64,000 nt of DNA from SZAS-79 sp965279075. Lineage in GTDB: Bacteria; Pseudomonadota; Gammaproteobacteria; Burkholderiales; SG8-39. Shown piece by piece: positions 25,054 to 33,152 of the stretch. Position 1 is the stretch's first letter. The number at the start of each line of letters is the position of its first letter. The position numbers and the translations under genes were made by a program. The stretch covers positions 868,001 through 932,000 of the forward strand of contig CBDIHI010000012.1 of assembly GCA_965279075.1 (NCBI GenBank), given 5' to 3'. The notes beneath the pieces were generated by a model that searched no databases, was not told where the DNA came from, and saw nothing but the letters and a program-made list of their open reading frames with translations.

Positions 25054-25428
25054 ATGGCCAATGCGATCGTCTGGGTGGATATTCCCGTCAAGAATTTGAA
25101 CCGTGCAATGCGGTTCTATTCCGCCGTGCTCGACCTGTCGCTGAAGAAGGAAGAGTTCCCGACCCTGTCGATCGGGCTCGTGCCGCAGGGGACGGGCGAG
25201 GTCGGCGTGTGCCTGTTCCCCTATTCCGAGGAAGACCACCAGCCCTCGATGCACGGTCCGTTGATCTACCTGAATTGCGAGGGCCGGCTGGCGGAGGCGC
25301 TCGAGGAGGTCGATCGTTTCGACGGCCGCATCGTGAAGGGGCGGCATTCGATCGGCGGCATGGGATGGCGGGCGATCGTGGTGGATCCCGAAGGCAACCG
25401 CATCGCGCTGCACTCGCGCGAAGGCTGA
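25054..25428 (+). CDS. VOC (glyoxalase/bleomycin-resistance fold) protein
   Basis: 124 aa single-domain VOC protein: VWVDIPVKNLNRAMRFYSAVL at the start, then GRIVKGRHSIGGMGWRAIVVDPEGNRIAL at the end. These are the paired beta-alpha-beta-beta-beta modules. Family members are metal-dependent dioxygenases, isomerases or binding proteins; no specific activity can be given. It lies 14 bp after ugpQ and may be co-transcribed. Its TGA abuts the opposing stop of the NTF2-like gene, the two forming the palindrome TGATCA. Confidence 0.85.
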   Translation: MANAIVWVDIPVKNLNRAMRFYSAVLDLSLKKEEFPTLSIGLVPQGTGEVGVCLFPYSEEDHQPSMHGPLIYLNCEGRLAEALEEVDRFDGRIVKGRHSIGGMGWRAIVVDPEGNRIALHSREG

Positions 25429-25854
25429 TCAGCCGCCGGCCGAGAGGCGCCGCCGCAGCATCCGCAGGACCGGCCCGAGTAAGGGCAGCTTTTCGTAGAG
25501 TTCCCCTGCCGCATCCCAGTAGTCGCGGTGGTAGGCGACCTTGCCCGAGGCATCGAAACGCAGGTGGCTTGCGCCGCGCACCATCTGGAGCGGCGCTTCA
25601 GGCCTGAAGCGGAACGTGAATTCCCAGGTCAGGAAGGCGCCGTCGTCCGTGCGCACGCGGTCGACCACCCTGAACCTCGGTTCGCTCACCTGCTCGAACA
25701 TGTGCGTGAATATCCGGCTGATCGCTTCCGTGCCGCGCACTTCGTTGAAAGGGTCCTTGAACCAGGCGTCCGCGGCGTAGAAGGCGCCGATGTGCTGCGC
25801 GGTCTCCGGCGTCAGCGATTCGAAGTAGGCGGCCATGCGCTCGAGGTTCATCAT
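25429..25854 (-). CDS. NTF2/SnoaL-like protein, last gene of the lipid-protection operon
   Basis: 141 aa with the NTF2-like cone fold pattern: MAAYFESLTPETAQHIGAFY, then AWFKDPFNEVRG, TWEFTFRFRP and HRDYWDAAGELYEKLP. Such proteins bind or isomerise small hydrophobic ligands. It lies 7 bp after the SDR gene. NTF2-like genes accompany DUF1365/cyclopropane-synthase-type operons in other proteobacteria (from memory), so it may handle a fatty-acid or peroxide-derived compound; that is inference. Confidence 0.82.
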   Translation of the reverse strand: MMNLERMAAYFESLTPETAQHIGAFYAADAWFKDPFNEVRGTEAISRIFTHMFEQVSEPRFRVVDRVRTDDGAFLTWEFTFRFRPEAPLQMVRGASHLRFDASGKVAYHRDYWDAAGELYEKLPLLGPVLRMLRRRLSAGG

Positions 25855-25861
25855 GTCCGCC

Positions 25862-26641
25862 TCACATCCTGGTGAACTTGCGCACGCACCAGAAGTAGAG
25901 GCGGTGCGGCAGCAGGTTGACGGCCTTCAGCAACAGCGAGAAGGCGCGCGGGAAGTGGATCTCAAAGTCGCCGCGCGCGATCCCCGTTACGATCCGGTCC
26001 GCGGCCTCATCGGCGCCGATCAGGAAGGGCATGGGGAAGGTGTTCTTCGCGGTCAGCGGCGTCTCGACGAAACCGGGCGTGACCAGGTACACCGCGACGC
26101 CGCGGGCGGCGAGGTCGAGGTACAGCGACTGCGCGAGGTTGATGCAGGCCGCCTTGGTCGCGCCGTAGGCAAGGCTGTTCGGAAGGCCGCCGTAGCCGGC
26201 CACGCTCGCGACGATGCCGAAGCCCCCCGAGCCCTGCTTCACCAGCACGGGCTGCACTGCGGCGAAGAGGTTGAGCACGCCGCGCAGGTTGACGTCGATG
26301 ATGCGATCGGTCTGGGCTAGGTCGATCTCCCATGCGCGCATAGCCTGGTAGGTGCCTGCCACCGCCAGCACCAGGTCGATGCCGCCCCAGGCCGCGGCCA
26401 GCTCCTCAGCCGCAGCCCGGAGTGCAGCCGCATCGGTGACGTCCAGCGCCACTACCCTGGCCCTGCCATGAAAGGCGGCCGCAAGCGCGTCGTGCGATCG
26501 CGACGATACGGCAACGGTGGCCCCCTCGGAAAGAAGCCGCCTCGCAGTTGCCGCGCCGATACCGGTCGAGGCGCCGACGACCCAGACGCGCAGGCCCTTG
26601 AAGGAGGCGACGGGCGGATTCAGCGGGCGCAGCAGAGGCAT
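25862..26641 (-). CDS. Short-chain dehydrogenase/reductase
   Basis: 259 aa. The Rossmann motif is VGASTGIGAATA (about 23-34), the NAG-equivalent is LAVAGTYQ, and the catalytic Ser-Tyr-Lys is recognisable in SVAGYGG and AYGATKAA. The C-terminus is hydrophobic/basic (LLKAVNLLPHRLYFWCVRKF), suggesting membrane association as in many lipid-modifying SDRs. Its ATG overlaps the DUF3833 stop by one base. Substrate unknown; it corresponds in position to RSP_1087 of the Rhodobacter singlet-oxygen operon (recalled, not checked). Confidence 0.9.
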   Translation of the reverse strand: MPLLRPLNPPVASFKGLRVWVVGASTGIGAATARRLLSEGATVAVSSRSHDALAAAFHGRARVVALDVTDAAALRAAAEELAAAWGGIDLVLAVAGTYQAMRAWEIDLAQTDRIIDVNLRGVLNLFAAVQPVLVKQGSGGFGIVASVAGYGGLPNSLAYGATKAACINLAQSLYLDLAARGVAVYLVTPGFVETPLTAKNTFPMPFLIGADEAADRIVTGIARGDFEIHFPRAFSLLLKAVNLLPHRLYFWCVRKFTRM

Positions 26642-27180
26642 CAGGGGCGCTTCCGGAACGATAGGGACAATTCTCCGAGGCGAAAGCCGAACTTGCTCAT
26701 CGTCGAGCGGTTCAACATTACCGCCTCGTCCTGGAGGTACATCCAGTCGTCGAAGTCGACATGATAGGTCCTGCCGTCGACGTCGAGGGCCAACACGTAC
26801 GTCCAGCGCAGCGCATTGCCGCCCGAGGCGCCCTCGGCGACGCCAACGACATCGCCAGCAGTGCCCGAATAGCGGCCCGGCCCGACCCGCGCGATGACCC
26901 AGGTCCGCTTCGAGCGCGTGCCGTCCGAATAGCTGAAGTCCTCGTCGAGGGTGAGACGGTCGCCCTCTGCGCGACCGCGGATCGCAACGGTGAAGCGCTT
27001 GACCACGCGGCCCGAGCGGTCGGCGAAGAATCCCCAGCCGTCAACCGTGCCGTCGAAGTAGCGGAACAGGTCGAGCGCCGGCTTCTCGGCCACGTAGGCT
27101 TCCGGGCCGATGGAGGTGCAGCCGGAGAGCAGCGGCGCGCACAACGTGGCGGCGACGAGGGCAAGCAGGCGGCGGATCAT
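26641..27180 (-). CDS. DUF3833 lipoprotein
   Basis: 179 aa. The signal sequence ends in the lipobox LLSGC (Cys21), so it should be an LspA-processed lipoprotein. The rest is the DUF3833 beta-rich domain: LFRYFDGTVDGWGFFADRSG, then a SYSDGTRSKRTWV strand pair and a DDWMYLQDE segment. Function is unknown. It overlaps the MFS gene stop by 4 bp. Its constant company with FAD/DUF1365/methylase genes suggests a role in exporting or sensing modified lipids. Confidence 0.87.
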   Translation of the reverse strand: MIRRLLALVAATLCAPLLSGCTSIGPEAYVAEKPALDLFRYFDGTVDGWGFFADRSGRVVKRFTVAIRGRAEGDRLTLDEDFSYSDGTRSKRTWVIARVGPGRYSGTAGDVVGVAEGASGGNALRWTYVLALDVDGRTYHVDFDDWMYLQDEAVMLNRSTMSKFGFRLGELSLSFRKRP

Positions 27181-28457
27181 GGGGCGGCTCCTTCGGGTCG
27201 GTGGCGCAGGCCGATACCTGTCCACAGCGCGCCGGCGGCGGCTAGCTTGAGAAGGCAGGGCAGCAGGCAGTAGGCGTAGGCAAGGGGACGAACCGTGCCC
27301 GGATTCCCCGGCTCGTAGCCGAAATGGGCCAGCAGCGGCAGTGCGAGCCCGGCCGCGAGCGCGAGGCTCAGCTTGGTGGCGAACGTCCACAAACCGAAGT
27401 ACGACCCCGCGCGCGCCTCGTGTCCTGCGTCGCGGATCGTGTCGGCCAGCATCGCGGGGGGCAGGGCGAGGTCGGCGCCGAGCGCCAGGCCCGAGAGCAC
27501 GCAGATCACGCCGAACGCAGCCAGGTCTCCCTCGCCCAGCGCAAAGGCGCCGCAGAACGCGACGATCGCAAGGAGCATGGCCGCGAGCCAGGCCGTCGGC
27601 TTGCCTGCCCGGCGCGACAGCGCGACCCAGCAGGGCAGACTGGCCGCGCCGGCCACGAAGTACAGCGCGAGGAACAGGCCTGCGGACTCGCGGGCACGCA
27701 GCACGTCGTCGACGAAGAACAGCACGAGCGTAGCGGGTAGCGCGCTGGCAATGCCATTCATGACGAACACCGCGAGCAACGTCTTGAACCTGTGACCTGC
27801 AAGCGGGGCAAGCATTGCGGCGAGGTCGAAACGAGGCGCACGTGGCGCAATGGCCGGCCGGGGAGCGAGTGTCACCAGCAGCACCACGCCGAAGAGAGCC
27901 ACGGGCACGAGCGCGAAACTGAAGCGCGCGAGCCCATCGGCCATTTCCGTGGCGAGCATTAGCGGTAGCACGCTCGCGGAGACGACGCCGGCCAGCCCGA
28001 ACGCCTCGCGAACTGCCGTCACCTTGGTACGCTCATGTGCCGTCTCGCCCAGCAGCGAACCCCATGCCAGGTAGCTCACCGAGGCAAGGCTGTAGCCGAG
28101 GTACACCGGCACGAGCGCGGCGGACAGCCACGGCCACAGCGCGGTACCGTCGCGCGGTGGATTGAGCGCCATCAGCAGACCGGCGGTGAGCAGTGCGATC
28201 CCCAGCGCCGCGAGGAGGCCCGGGCGCCGTAGCCGGTCGTTCAGCGCACCGAGCAGTGGGTCGACGAACGCGTCGGCCAGCCGGGCGCAGAGCAGCACTG
28301 CGCCCAGCACCGCCAGGTCCATGCCAAGCGACCCTCCGTAGAGGCTTGGCAAGTGGACGTACATGGGCAGCGCGGCGGTGGCGAGTGGCAGGGCGAGAAA
28401 GCCGTAAGCGGCGAGTGCGCGCGCATCCAGCCCGCCGGCGGCCCGGGCGTGGCCCAT
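27177..28457 (-). CDS. MFS transporter, GPH sugar:cation symporter-like
   Basis: 426 aa, about 12 TM helices. GPH/MelB-like features: DAFVDPLLGALNDRLRRPG after TM2, then an A-motif-like GSLLGETAHERTKVTAVREAFGL loop. The fold is certain; the cargo is not. In the equivalent Rhodobacter operon a GPH-family gene occupies the same position. Here it may be a lipid flippase-type carrier and not a sugar symporter (inference). Its start overlaps the chalcone-isomerase-like stop by one base. Confidence 0.87.
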   Translation of the reverse strand: MGHARAAGGLDARALAAYGFLALPLATAALPMYVHLPSLYGGSLGMDLAVLGAVLLCARLADAFVDPLLGALNDRLRRPGLLAALGIALLTAGLLMALNPPRDGTALWPWLSAALVPVYLGYSLASVSYLAWGSLLGETAHERTKVTAVREAFGLAGVVSASVLPLMLATEMADGLARFSFALVPVALFGVVLLVTLAPRPAIAPRAPRFDLAAMLAPLAGHRFKTLLAVFVMNGIASALPATLVLFFVDDVLRARESAGLFLALYFVAGAASLPCWVALSRRAGKPTAWLAAMLLAIVAFCGAFALGEGDLAAFGVICVLSGLALGADLALPPAMLADTIRDAGHEARAGSYFGLWTFATKLSLALAAGLALPLLAHFGYEPGNPGTVRPLAYAYCLLPCLLKLAAAGALWTGIGLRHRPEGAAP

Positions 28458-28990
28458 CAGCCGTCCCCGAGCAGCGCCGCGCGCAGCGCGGGCGCGGCGG
28501 TATTGGGGTGCAGCCAGATCGAGAAGAACGCGCGTGCGAAGGCCGGGTCGGCGATTTCTCCCAAGGGTTCGCCGTCACGGAAGAAGCGGGCACCGCGCTC
28601 GGGCATCAGCAGCCCGGTAAGCGTCGTGCCCTGGACGACGTCCGGGAAGAGGCCGGCCATGGCCCGGCGCCAGGCGTCAAGCTGTTCGGGCGTCGCGAGC
28701 GCCAGCCGCTCGATCTCCTGCGCCGAGCGTTCTGCGATGGCGGAACCCCTGAGGCTGCGCGCGTAGCGCAGTGACAAGGCAAGGGGCCGTTCGAAATTCA
28801 CGGGCGCCCTGCCCGTCCACAGCGTGGCGATGTACACCTCGAGCCCCATCCATCGGTAGGTACCGGTGCCGCGCCGGGTGAGCCCCGGCGCCTCCGCAGA
28901 CAGGGCGGCCGGCAGCGAATCGCGGGCGTGAGACTGCTCCACGCCCGCAAGGCAGAGCAGAGCGAGCGCGCAGAGGGTTGTGCGGATCAT
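28457..28990 (-). CDS. Exported chalcone-isomerase-like protein
   Basis: 177 aa with signal peptide MIRTTLCALALLCLAGVEQS and cleavage near SHA (residue 22). The rest matches the bacterial chalcone_isomerase-like fold: GTGTYRWMGLEVYIATLW, LALSLRYARSLRG, and a C-terminal FARAFFSIWLHPNTAAP. Plant relatives with this fold bind fatty acids; bacterial ones have no firm activity. It overlaps the methylase stop by 4 bp. A periplasmic fatty-acid-binding role in the same pathway is plausible. Confidence 0.82.
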   Translation of the reverse strand: MIRTTLCALALLCLAGVEQSHARDSLPAALSAEAPGLTRRGTGTYRWMGLEVYIATLWTGRAPVNFERPLALSLRYARSLRGSAIAERSAQEIERLALATPEQLDAWRRAMAGLFPDVVQGTTLTGLLMPERGARFFRDGEPLGEIADPAFARAFFSIWLHPNTAAPALRAALLGDG

Positions 28991-30204
28991 CTCTTGACGA
29001 GCGTGTACTGCACTACGTCCGTCGAGCCGCTCGAGAACCCGGCCATGCAATAGGCGAAGTAGAACTCCCACATGCGCATGAAGCGCTCGTCGAACCCGAG
29101 CGCACGCACGGCGTCGGCACGGGCGTGGAATTGCGTGCGCCATGCGCAAAGCGTCCGGCCGTAGTCCGGCCCGAATGCGAACTCGTCCTCGACCTCGAAT
29201 CCGGCTTCGTCCGCGAGAGCGCGCATGCGCGAAGGGCAGGCCAGCATGCCGCCGGGGAAGATGTACTGCTGGATGAAATCGCTGCCCTTGCGGTAGCGTT
29301 CGAACAGTGCGTCGTCGATGACGATCGCCTGGATGACGGCCTTGCCTCCGGGCACGAGCGACGAGGCGAGCTTGCCGAAGTAGGCGGGCCACCAACGCTC
29401 CCCCACCGCCTCGAACATCTCGATCGAAACGACCGCGTCGTACGTGCCGGTTGCGTCGCGATAGTCGCGGAACTCGATCGCCGTACGGTCGCCGTAGCCG
29501 GCGGTGGCGAGCCGGGCCCGGGCGTAGTCCAGCTGCGCGCGCGACAACGTGAGGCCGGTGACATGGCACTGCTCGGCGGCGGCCATCTCGGCGAACCCGC
29601 CCCAGCCGCTGCCGATCTCGAGGATGCGAGTGTCCGGCGCGGGGGCGAGCCGGTCGAGGATGCGCCGGTACTTTGCATGCTGTGCGGCCTCGAGGGATTG
29701 CGTGGGCGAATCGAACAGCGCGCTGGAGTAGGCCATGCCCGGGTCGAGCCACAGCGCGTAAAAGTCGTTGCCGAGGTCGTAGTGCGCGGCGATGTTGCGG
29801 CGACTGCCTGCGCGCGTGTTCGAGCGCAGTACATGCGCGATCCGGTGCATCAGGCGGCCAATGAGGCTGCCGTACAACGGGGCGTCCAGCGCCTTGCGGT
29901 TCGAGGCGAGGAGGCACAGCAGCGCCGGCAGGTCGGGCGTGTGCCACACCTGGTCCAGGTAACCCTCGGCGAACCCGATGTCGCCGTCGCGCAGGATCCT
30001 GCCGAAGGCGGCCCAGTCGTGGAACACGATTTCTGCCTCGGCCCCGCCCGGGCCGAACGCCAGGCGCGCACCGTTCGGCAGTTCGACGTGCAGGCGACCG
30101 GTATCGATGCGCTCAAGGAAGCGCAGCGCGAGCCGCGACGCGAGGGGGGCGCGTTTGCGTGGGGTGGCGGTGGCGCCCTTGGCGCCCAGGGTGGTCGAAT
30201 TCAT
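28987..30204 (-). CDS. Cyclopropane-fatty-acid-synthase-family methyltransferase (UfaM/CfaB-like)
   Basis: 405 aa. Markers of the family: AAHYDLGNDFYALWLDPGM (from residue 139), SAM-binding GSGWGG (198-203), VSIEMFEAVGERWW and QQYIFPGGMLACPS. These enzymes methylate the double bond of phospholipid acyl chains. In E. coli Cfa the product is a cyclopropane ring; UfaM makes the methylated trans monoene that precedes furan fatty acids. The neighbouring FAD and DUF1365 genes favour the UfaM-type role. Start chosen at ATG 30204, overlapping the DUF1365 stop by 4 bp. Confidence 0.92.
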   Translation of the reverse strand: MNSTTLGAKGATATPRKRAPLASRLALRFLERIDTGRLHVELPNGARLAFGPGGAEAEIVFHDWAAFGRILRDGDIGFAEGYLDQVWHTPDLPALLCLLASNRKALDAPLYGSLIGRLMHRIAHVLRSNTRAGSRRNIAAHYDLGNDFYALWLDPGMAYSSALFDSPTQSLEAAQHAKYRRILDRLAPAPDTRILEIGSGWGGFAEMAAAEQCHVTGLTLSRAQLDYARARLATAGYGDRTAIEFRDYRDATGTYDAVVSIEMFEAVGERWWPAYFGKLASSLVPGGKAVIQAIVIDDALFERYRKGSDFIQQYIFPGGMLACPSRMRALADEAGFEVEDEFAFGPDYGRTLCAWRTQFHARADAVRALGFDERFMRMWEFYFAYCMAGFSSGSTDVVQYTLVKR

Positions 30205-30959
30205 CGGGAGATGTCCTCCTGGGGAGGCGAGGGTTTGGTGAAGAAGGGAACGCGCTTTGCCCACAGGCGCAGCGCCTGCCAGTGGATGCGCGCCACGACG
30301 AGCAGCGTCATCAGCGGGTGGGTGGTCGCGGCGAGCAGGACAGTGCCGGCACCGAGCGGCCGCGGCCTGCCGGAAATGGACGTCAACAGGAGCGGGCCGG
30401 CCCCGTCGCGGTAGTCGATGCGGGCGAGGCTCCGGCCGTCGCGTTCCGAGAAGCGGAACGCGTAGCTGCCCTCGGTCGGGAAGAAGGGCGACACATGGAA
30501 CGCCTTGCGGGCCTCCAGGGCCTCGTCGTCGCCGATCGGGCCGCCGTCGGGCCGCGCGAGCAGGTAGGCATGGTGTTCGCCGAACGTGTTGCTGACTTCG
30601 GCAAGCACCGCCCGCAGCGAGCCGTCGCTTCCGTGGCAGAACCAGAAGCTGACCGGGTTGAACACGTAACCCAGCACGCGCGGGAAGCATTGCAGCCAGA
30701 CCTCGCCATCGGCGGCATGCAGGCCTTCACGCCACAGGAGCGCCCGGATCCAAACGAGGGGGTGCGTTCCGTCGCGCGCGCCATGGTCGGCAAAATGGAA
30801 GCTCATGAGGTTGAAGCGGTTGAGCGAGAACAGCGCGTTGGGCGCGGATTCGAGCGCGGTCAGCTGCAGCCGCAGGCAGAACACCCGGTAGGCGAAGCGG
30901 TGCGCGACCGGGCGGAGCCTGCGGTGCATTACCGTCCCGGCAAGGAGCTCCGATGCCAT
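30201..30959 (-). CDS. DUF1365 protein (UfaO-like)
   Basis: 252 aa. DUF1365 motifs: GTVMHRRLRPVAHRFAYRVF at the N-terminus, PRVLGYVFNPVSFWFCH and VSNTFGEHHAYLL centrally, and KAFHVSPFFPTEG. Several conserved histidines suggest a metal site. From memory, the Rhodobacter homologue (UfaO) is required for furan ring formation after UfaD and UfaM. It starts 2 bp after the FAD gene stop. Weakly hydrophobic C-terminal segments suggest membrane contact. Confidence 0.9.
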   Translation of the reverse strand: MASELLAGTVMHRRLRPVAHRFAYRVFCLRLQLTALESAPNALFSLNRFNLMSFHFADHGARDGTHPLVWIRALLWREGLHAADGEVWLQCFPRVLGYVFNPVSFWFCHGSDGSLRAVLAEVSNTFGEHHAYLLARPDGGPIGDDEALEARKAFHVSPFFPTEGSYAFRFSERDGRSLARIDYRDGAGPLLLTSISGRPRPLGAGTVLLAATTHPLMTLLVVARIHWQALRLWAKRVPFFTKPSPPQEDISR

Positions 30960-30961
30960 GC

Positions 30962-32275
30962 TCAGGCGGCCTGCTTCAGGGGGCAGGCAACCCCCGGGGC
31001 GGCCCATGGCGGCTCGATCCCGAAGCCCGCAGCGACCGACACCGCGGAAGCGAGGCCATCCTCGTGGAAGCCGTAGCGCGTCCATGCGCCGCAGAACCAG
31101 GTACGGCGCCCGCCCTGGATCGTGGGCAGGCGCGCCTGCGCGGCCTCCGACCCCGCGGCGAACACCGGATGGTCGTACTCGTACTCGCCGATCACGGTCC
31201 CGGTTCGAGGCTCGCGGAACGGATTCAGCGTGACGACCACCGGCCGCTTGAACGGCAGCGGCTGGAGCTTGTTGATGAGGTAGTGCACGCTGACCGGCCG
31301 ACCGTCCGGCGAGTCGCGCCCGGCGGCGTAGTTCCAGGCCGACCATACGCGCCGGTTGGCGGGCAGCAGCGACGCGTCCGTATGGAGAAGCGCGCGATTG
31401 CGCTGGTAGGGGACCGCACCGAGGATCGACCGCTCTGCGGCGCTCGCGTCGTCGCCCAGGATGCGCAGTGCCTGGTCGCTGTGGCAGCCGAGCACCAGCG
31501 CGTCGAAATGCTCGTTGCGTGTGCTTCCGGGTGTCCCGCTTGCCACTTGCACGCCGCCGGTGATGCGGCGTGCGGCAAGCACGGGCGTGGCGAGGCGCAC
31601 GTCCGACAGGCTCGCGGCGAGTTTCTCCACATACTGCCGCGCCCCTCCCGGCACCGTGTACCACTGCGGCCGGTCCGCCAGTTTCAGCAGCCCGTGGTTG
31701 CGGAAGAAGCGCACGAACGGTGCGAAAGGGAAATCGAGCATCGCGCGTGTGGGGCATGACCAGATTGCCGCGGCCATCGGCATCAGGTACCAGTCCCGGA
31801 ACTCGGCGCTGTAGCGTCCCTCGGCCAGGAAAGCGCCGATCGTGGCGGCCGCCTGGCCCGCGTCGTGTCGCGCGGCGATTGCAGCCGCCTCGCGGTTGAA
31901 GCGGAGCACGTCGCGCAGCATGCGCAGGAACGCGGGGCGCAGCAGGTTGGCGCGCTGCGCGAAAAGGCTCGCGATGCTGGTCCCCGCCCACTCGATCGCC
32001 GGATCCTCCAGGGCCAGGCTGAAGGTCATCTCGCTCGGCGCCTTCGGCACGCCGAGCATGTCGAGCATCGGCACGAGGTTCGGGTAGGTGGCCTCGTTGA
32101 ACACGAGGAAGCCCGTGTCCACCCCGTGCGTGCGTCCCTCGAGTGTCACGTCGACCGTGTGGGTGTGGCCACCCAGCCGCGCATCGGACTCGAACAGCGT
32201 CACGTCGTGCCGGCGGGCCAGCATCCAGGCGGTGGACAGCCCCGAGATGCCCGAACCTACGATTGCAATTCGCAT
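30962..32275 (-). CDS. FAD-dependent amine-oxidase-type protein (UfaD-like desaturase candidate)
   Basis: 437 aa. The dinucleotide-binding GSGISG (7-12) follows MRIAIV, then LFESDARLGGHTHTVDV as in flavin amine oxidases and phytoene-desaturase relatives, and a C-terminal FAD contact in WTRYGFHEDGLASAV. FAD-DUF1365-methylase gene triplets are the furan fatty acid signature; UfaD desaturates the methylated acyl chain. ATG 32275 places the FAD motif at the very N-terminus; an ATG 12 bp upstream would add four residues. It follows folE2 after 27 bp. Confidence 0.9.
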   Translation of the reverse strand: MRIAIVGSGISGLSTAWMLARRHDVTLFESDARLGGHTHTVDVTLEGRTHGVDTGFLVFNEATYPNLVPMLDMLGVPKAPSEMTFSLALEDPAIEWAGTSIASLFAQRANLLRPAFLRMLRDVLRFNREAAAIAARHDAGQAAATIGAFLAEGRYSAEFRDWYLMPMAAAIWSCPTRAMLDFPFAPFVRFFRNHGLLKLADRPQWYTVPGGARQYVEKLAASLSDVRLATPVLAARRITGGVQVASGTPGSTRNEHFDALVLGCHSDQALRILGDDASAAERSILGAVPYQRNRALLHTDASLLPANRRVWSAWNYAAGRDSPDGRPVSVHYLINKLQPLPFKRPVVVTLNPFREPRTGTVIGEYEYDHPVFAAGSEAAQARLPTIQGGRRTWFCGAWTRYGFHEDGLASAVSVAAGFGIEPPWAAPGVACPLKQAA

Positions 32276-32302
32276 GCGCCTACCCATATCCGGAGTGCGC
32301 CG

Positions 32303-33097
32303 CTACTTGCGGCGCGCTATCCGTGCATACGCGGAATGGTTGTGGATGGATTCAAAATTCTCGGCCTCGACCACGTAGGCCCCTATGGCCGGGTGCGCGT
32401 CGAGTGCGAGCGCGATGTCGCGCACCAGGTCCTCGACGAACTTAGGGTTGTCGTAGGCGCGCTCGGTCACGTATTTCTCGTCCGTGCGCTTGAGCAGGCC
32501 GTAGATTTCGCAGGAGGCGCCCTCCTCGGCGATCCGGGCGAGGTCCTCGAATCCGAAGGTTCCGGCAGCTTCCGCCTCGATGGTGACGTGCGAGCGCTGG
32601 TTGTGGGCGCCGTAGTCGGAAATCTCCTTGGAACACGGGCACAGGCTCGTGACGGGCGCGACGAGCGTCAGCGCGACCCGGGTGCCCGCCGGCCCGTGCG
32701 TGACCCGGGCGCGGGCCTGATAGTCGAGCAGCGACTGCACCCCCGAGACCGGTGCGGTCTTGCGGATGAAGTACGGGAAGCGCAGCACTATGGAGCCGCT
32801 CGCGGCGCCGAGGCGCGCGGTCATCGAACCGGCCAGGGAGGCCAGGCTGCCGGCGTCGAGCGGCGCTTTCCATGCGTCGATCAACTCAACGAAACGGGAC
32901 ATGTGCGTGCCCTTGATTTCAGGCGCGAGCGACACGGCAAGGTCGATGTCCGCCACGGTGTGCTGAACCTCGCCCGCGCGACCGGCGATGACGATCGGGT
33001 ATTTGAGGCCCTTGATGCCGACGTCGTCGATGGCCATGTTGCGTGAGTCTGCGCTGGCCTGAACGTCGGCGATGAAGATGCGGTCTGGGGCGTTCAA
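32303..33097 (-). CDS. folE2: GTP cyclohydrolase I type IB (FolE2)
   Basis: 264 aa. It converts GTP to dihydroneopterin triphosphate with a flexible metal requirement. The catalytic cysteine region is SLCPCSKEIS (C153/C155), and the C-terminal active-site motif is NFESIHNHSAY. TTG start at 33097 with AGGAG 8 nt upstream; no ATG is available in frame. Pterins serve folate and photolyase/cryptochrome cofactors, and folE genes are reported among LitR-controlled light-induced genes (from memory). That suits its place between the glutathione peroxidase and the lipid genes. Confidence 0.94.
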   Translation of the reverse strand: MNAPDRIFIADVQASADSRNMAIDDVGIKGLKYPIVIAGRAGEVQHTVADIDLAVSLAPEIKGTHMSRFVELIDAWKAPLDAGSLASLAGSMTARLGAASGSIVLRFPYFIRKTAPVSGVQSLLDYQARARVTHGPAGTRVALTLVAPVTSLCPCSKEISDYGAHNQRSHVTIEAEAAGTFGFEDLARIAEEGASCEIYGLLKRTDEKYVTERAYDNPKFVEDLVRDIALALDAHPAIGAYVVEAENFESIHNHSAYARIARRK

Positions 33098-33152
33098 TGA
33101 ATGCTCCTGAAGTTGGTTATGGGGCAGTTGCGCGCCGTAGCGCCGGGTGCGG

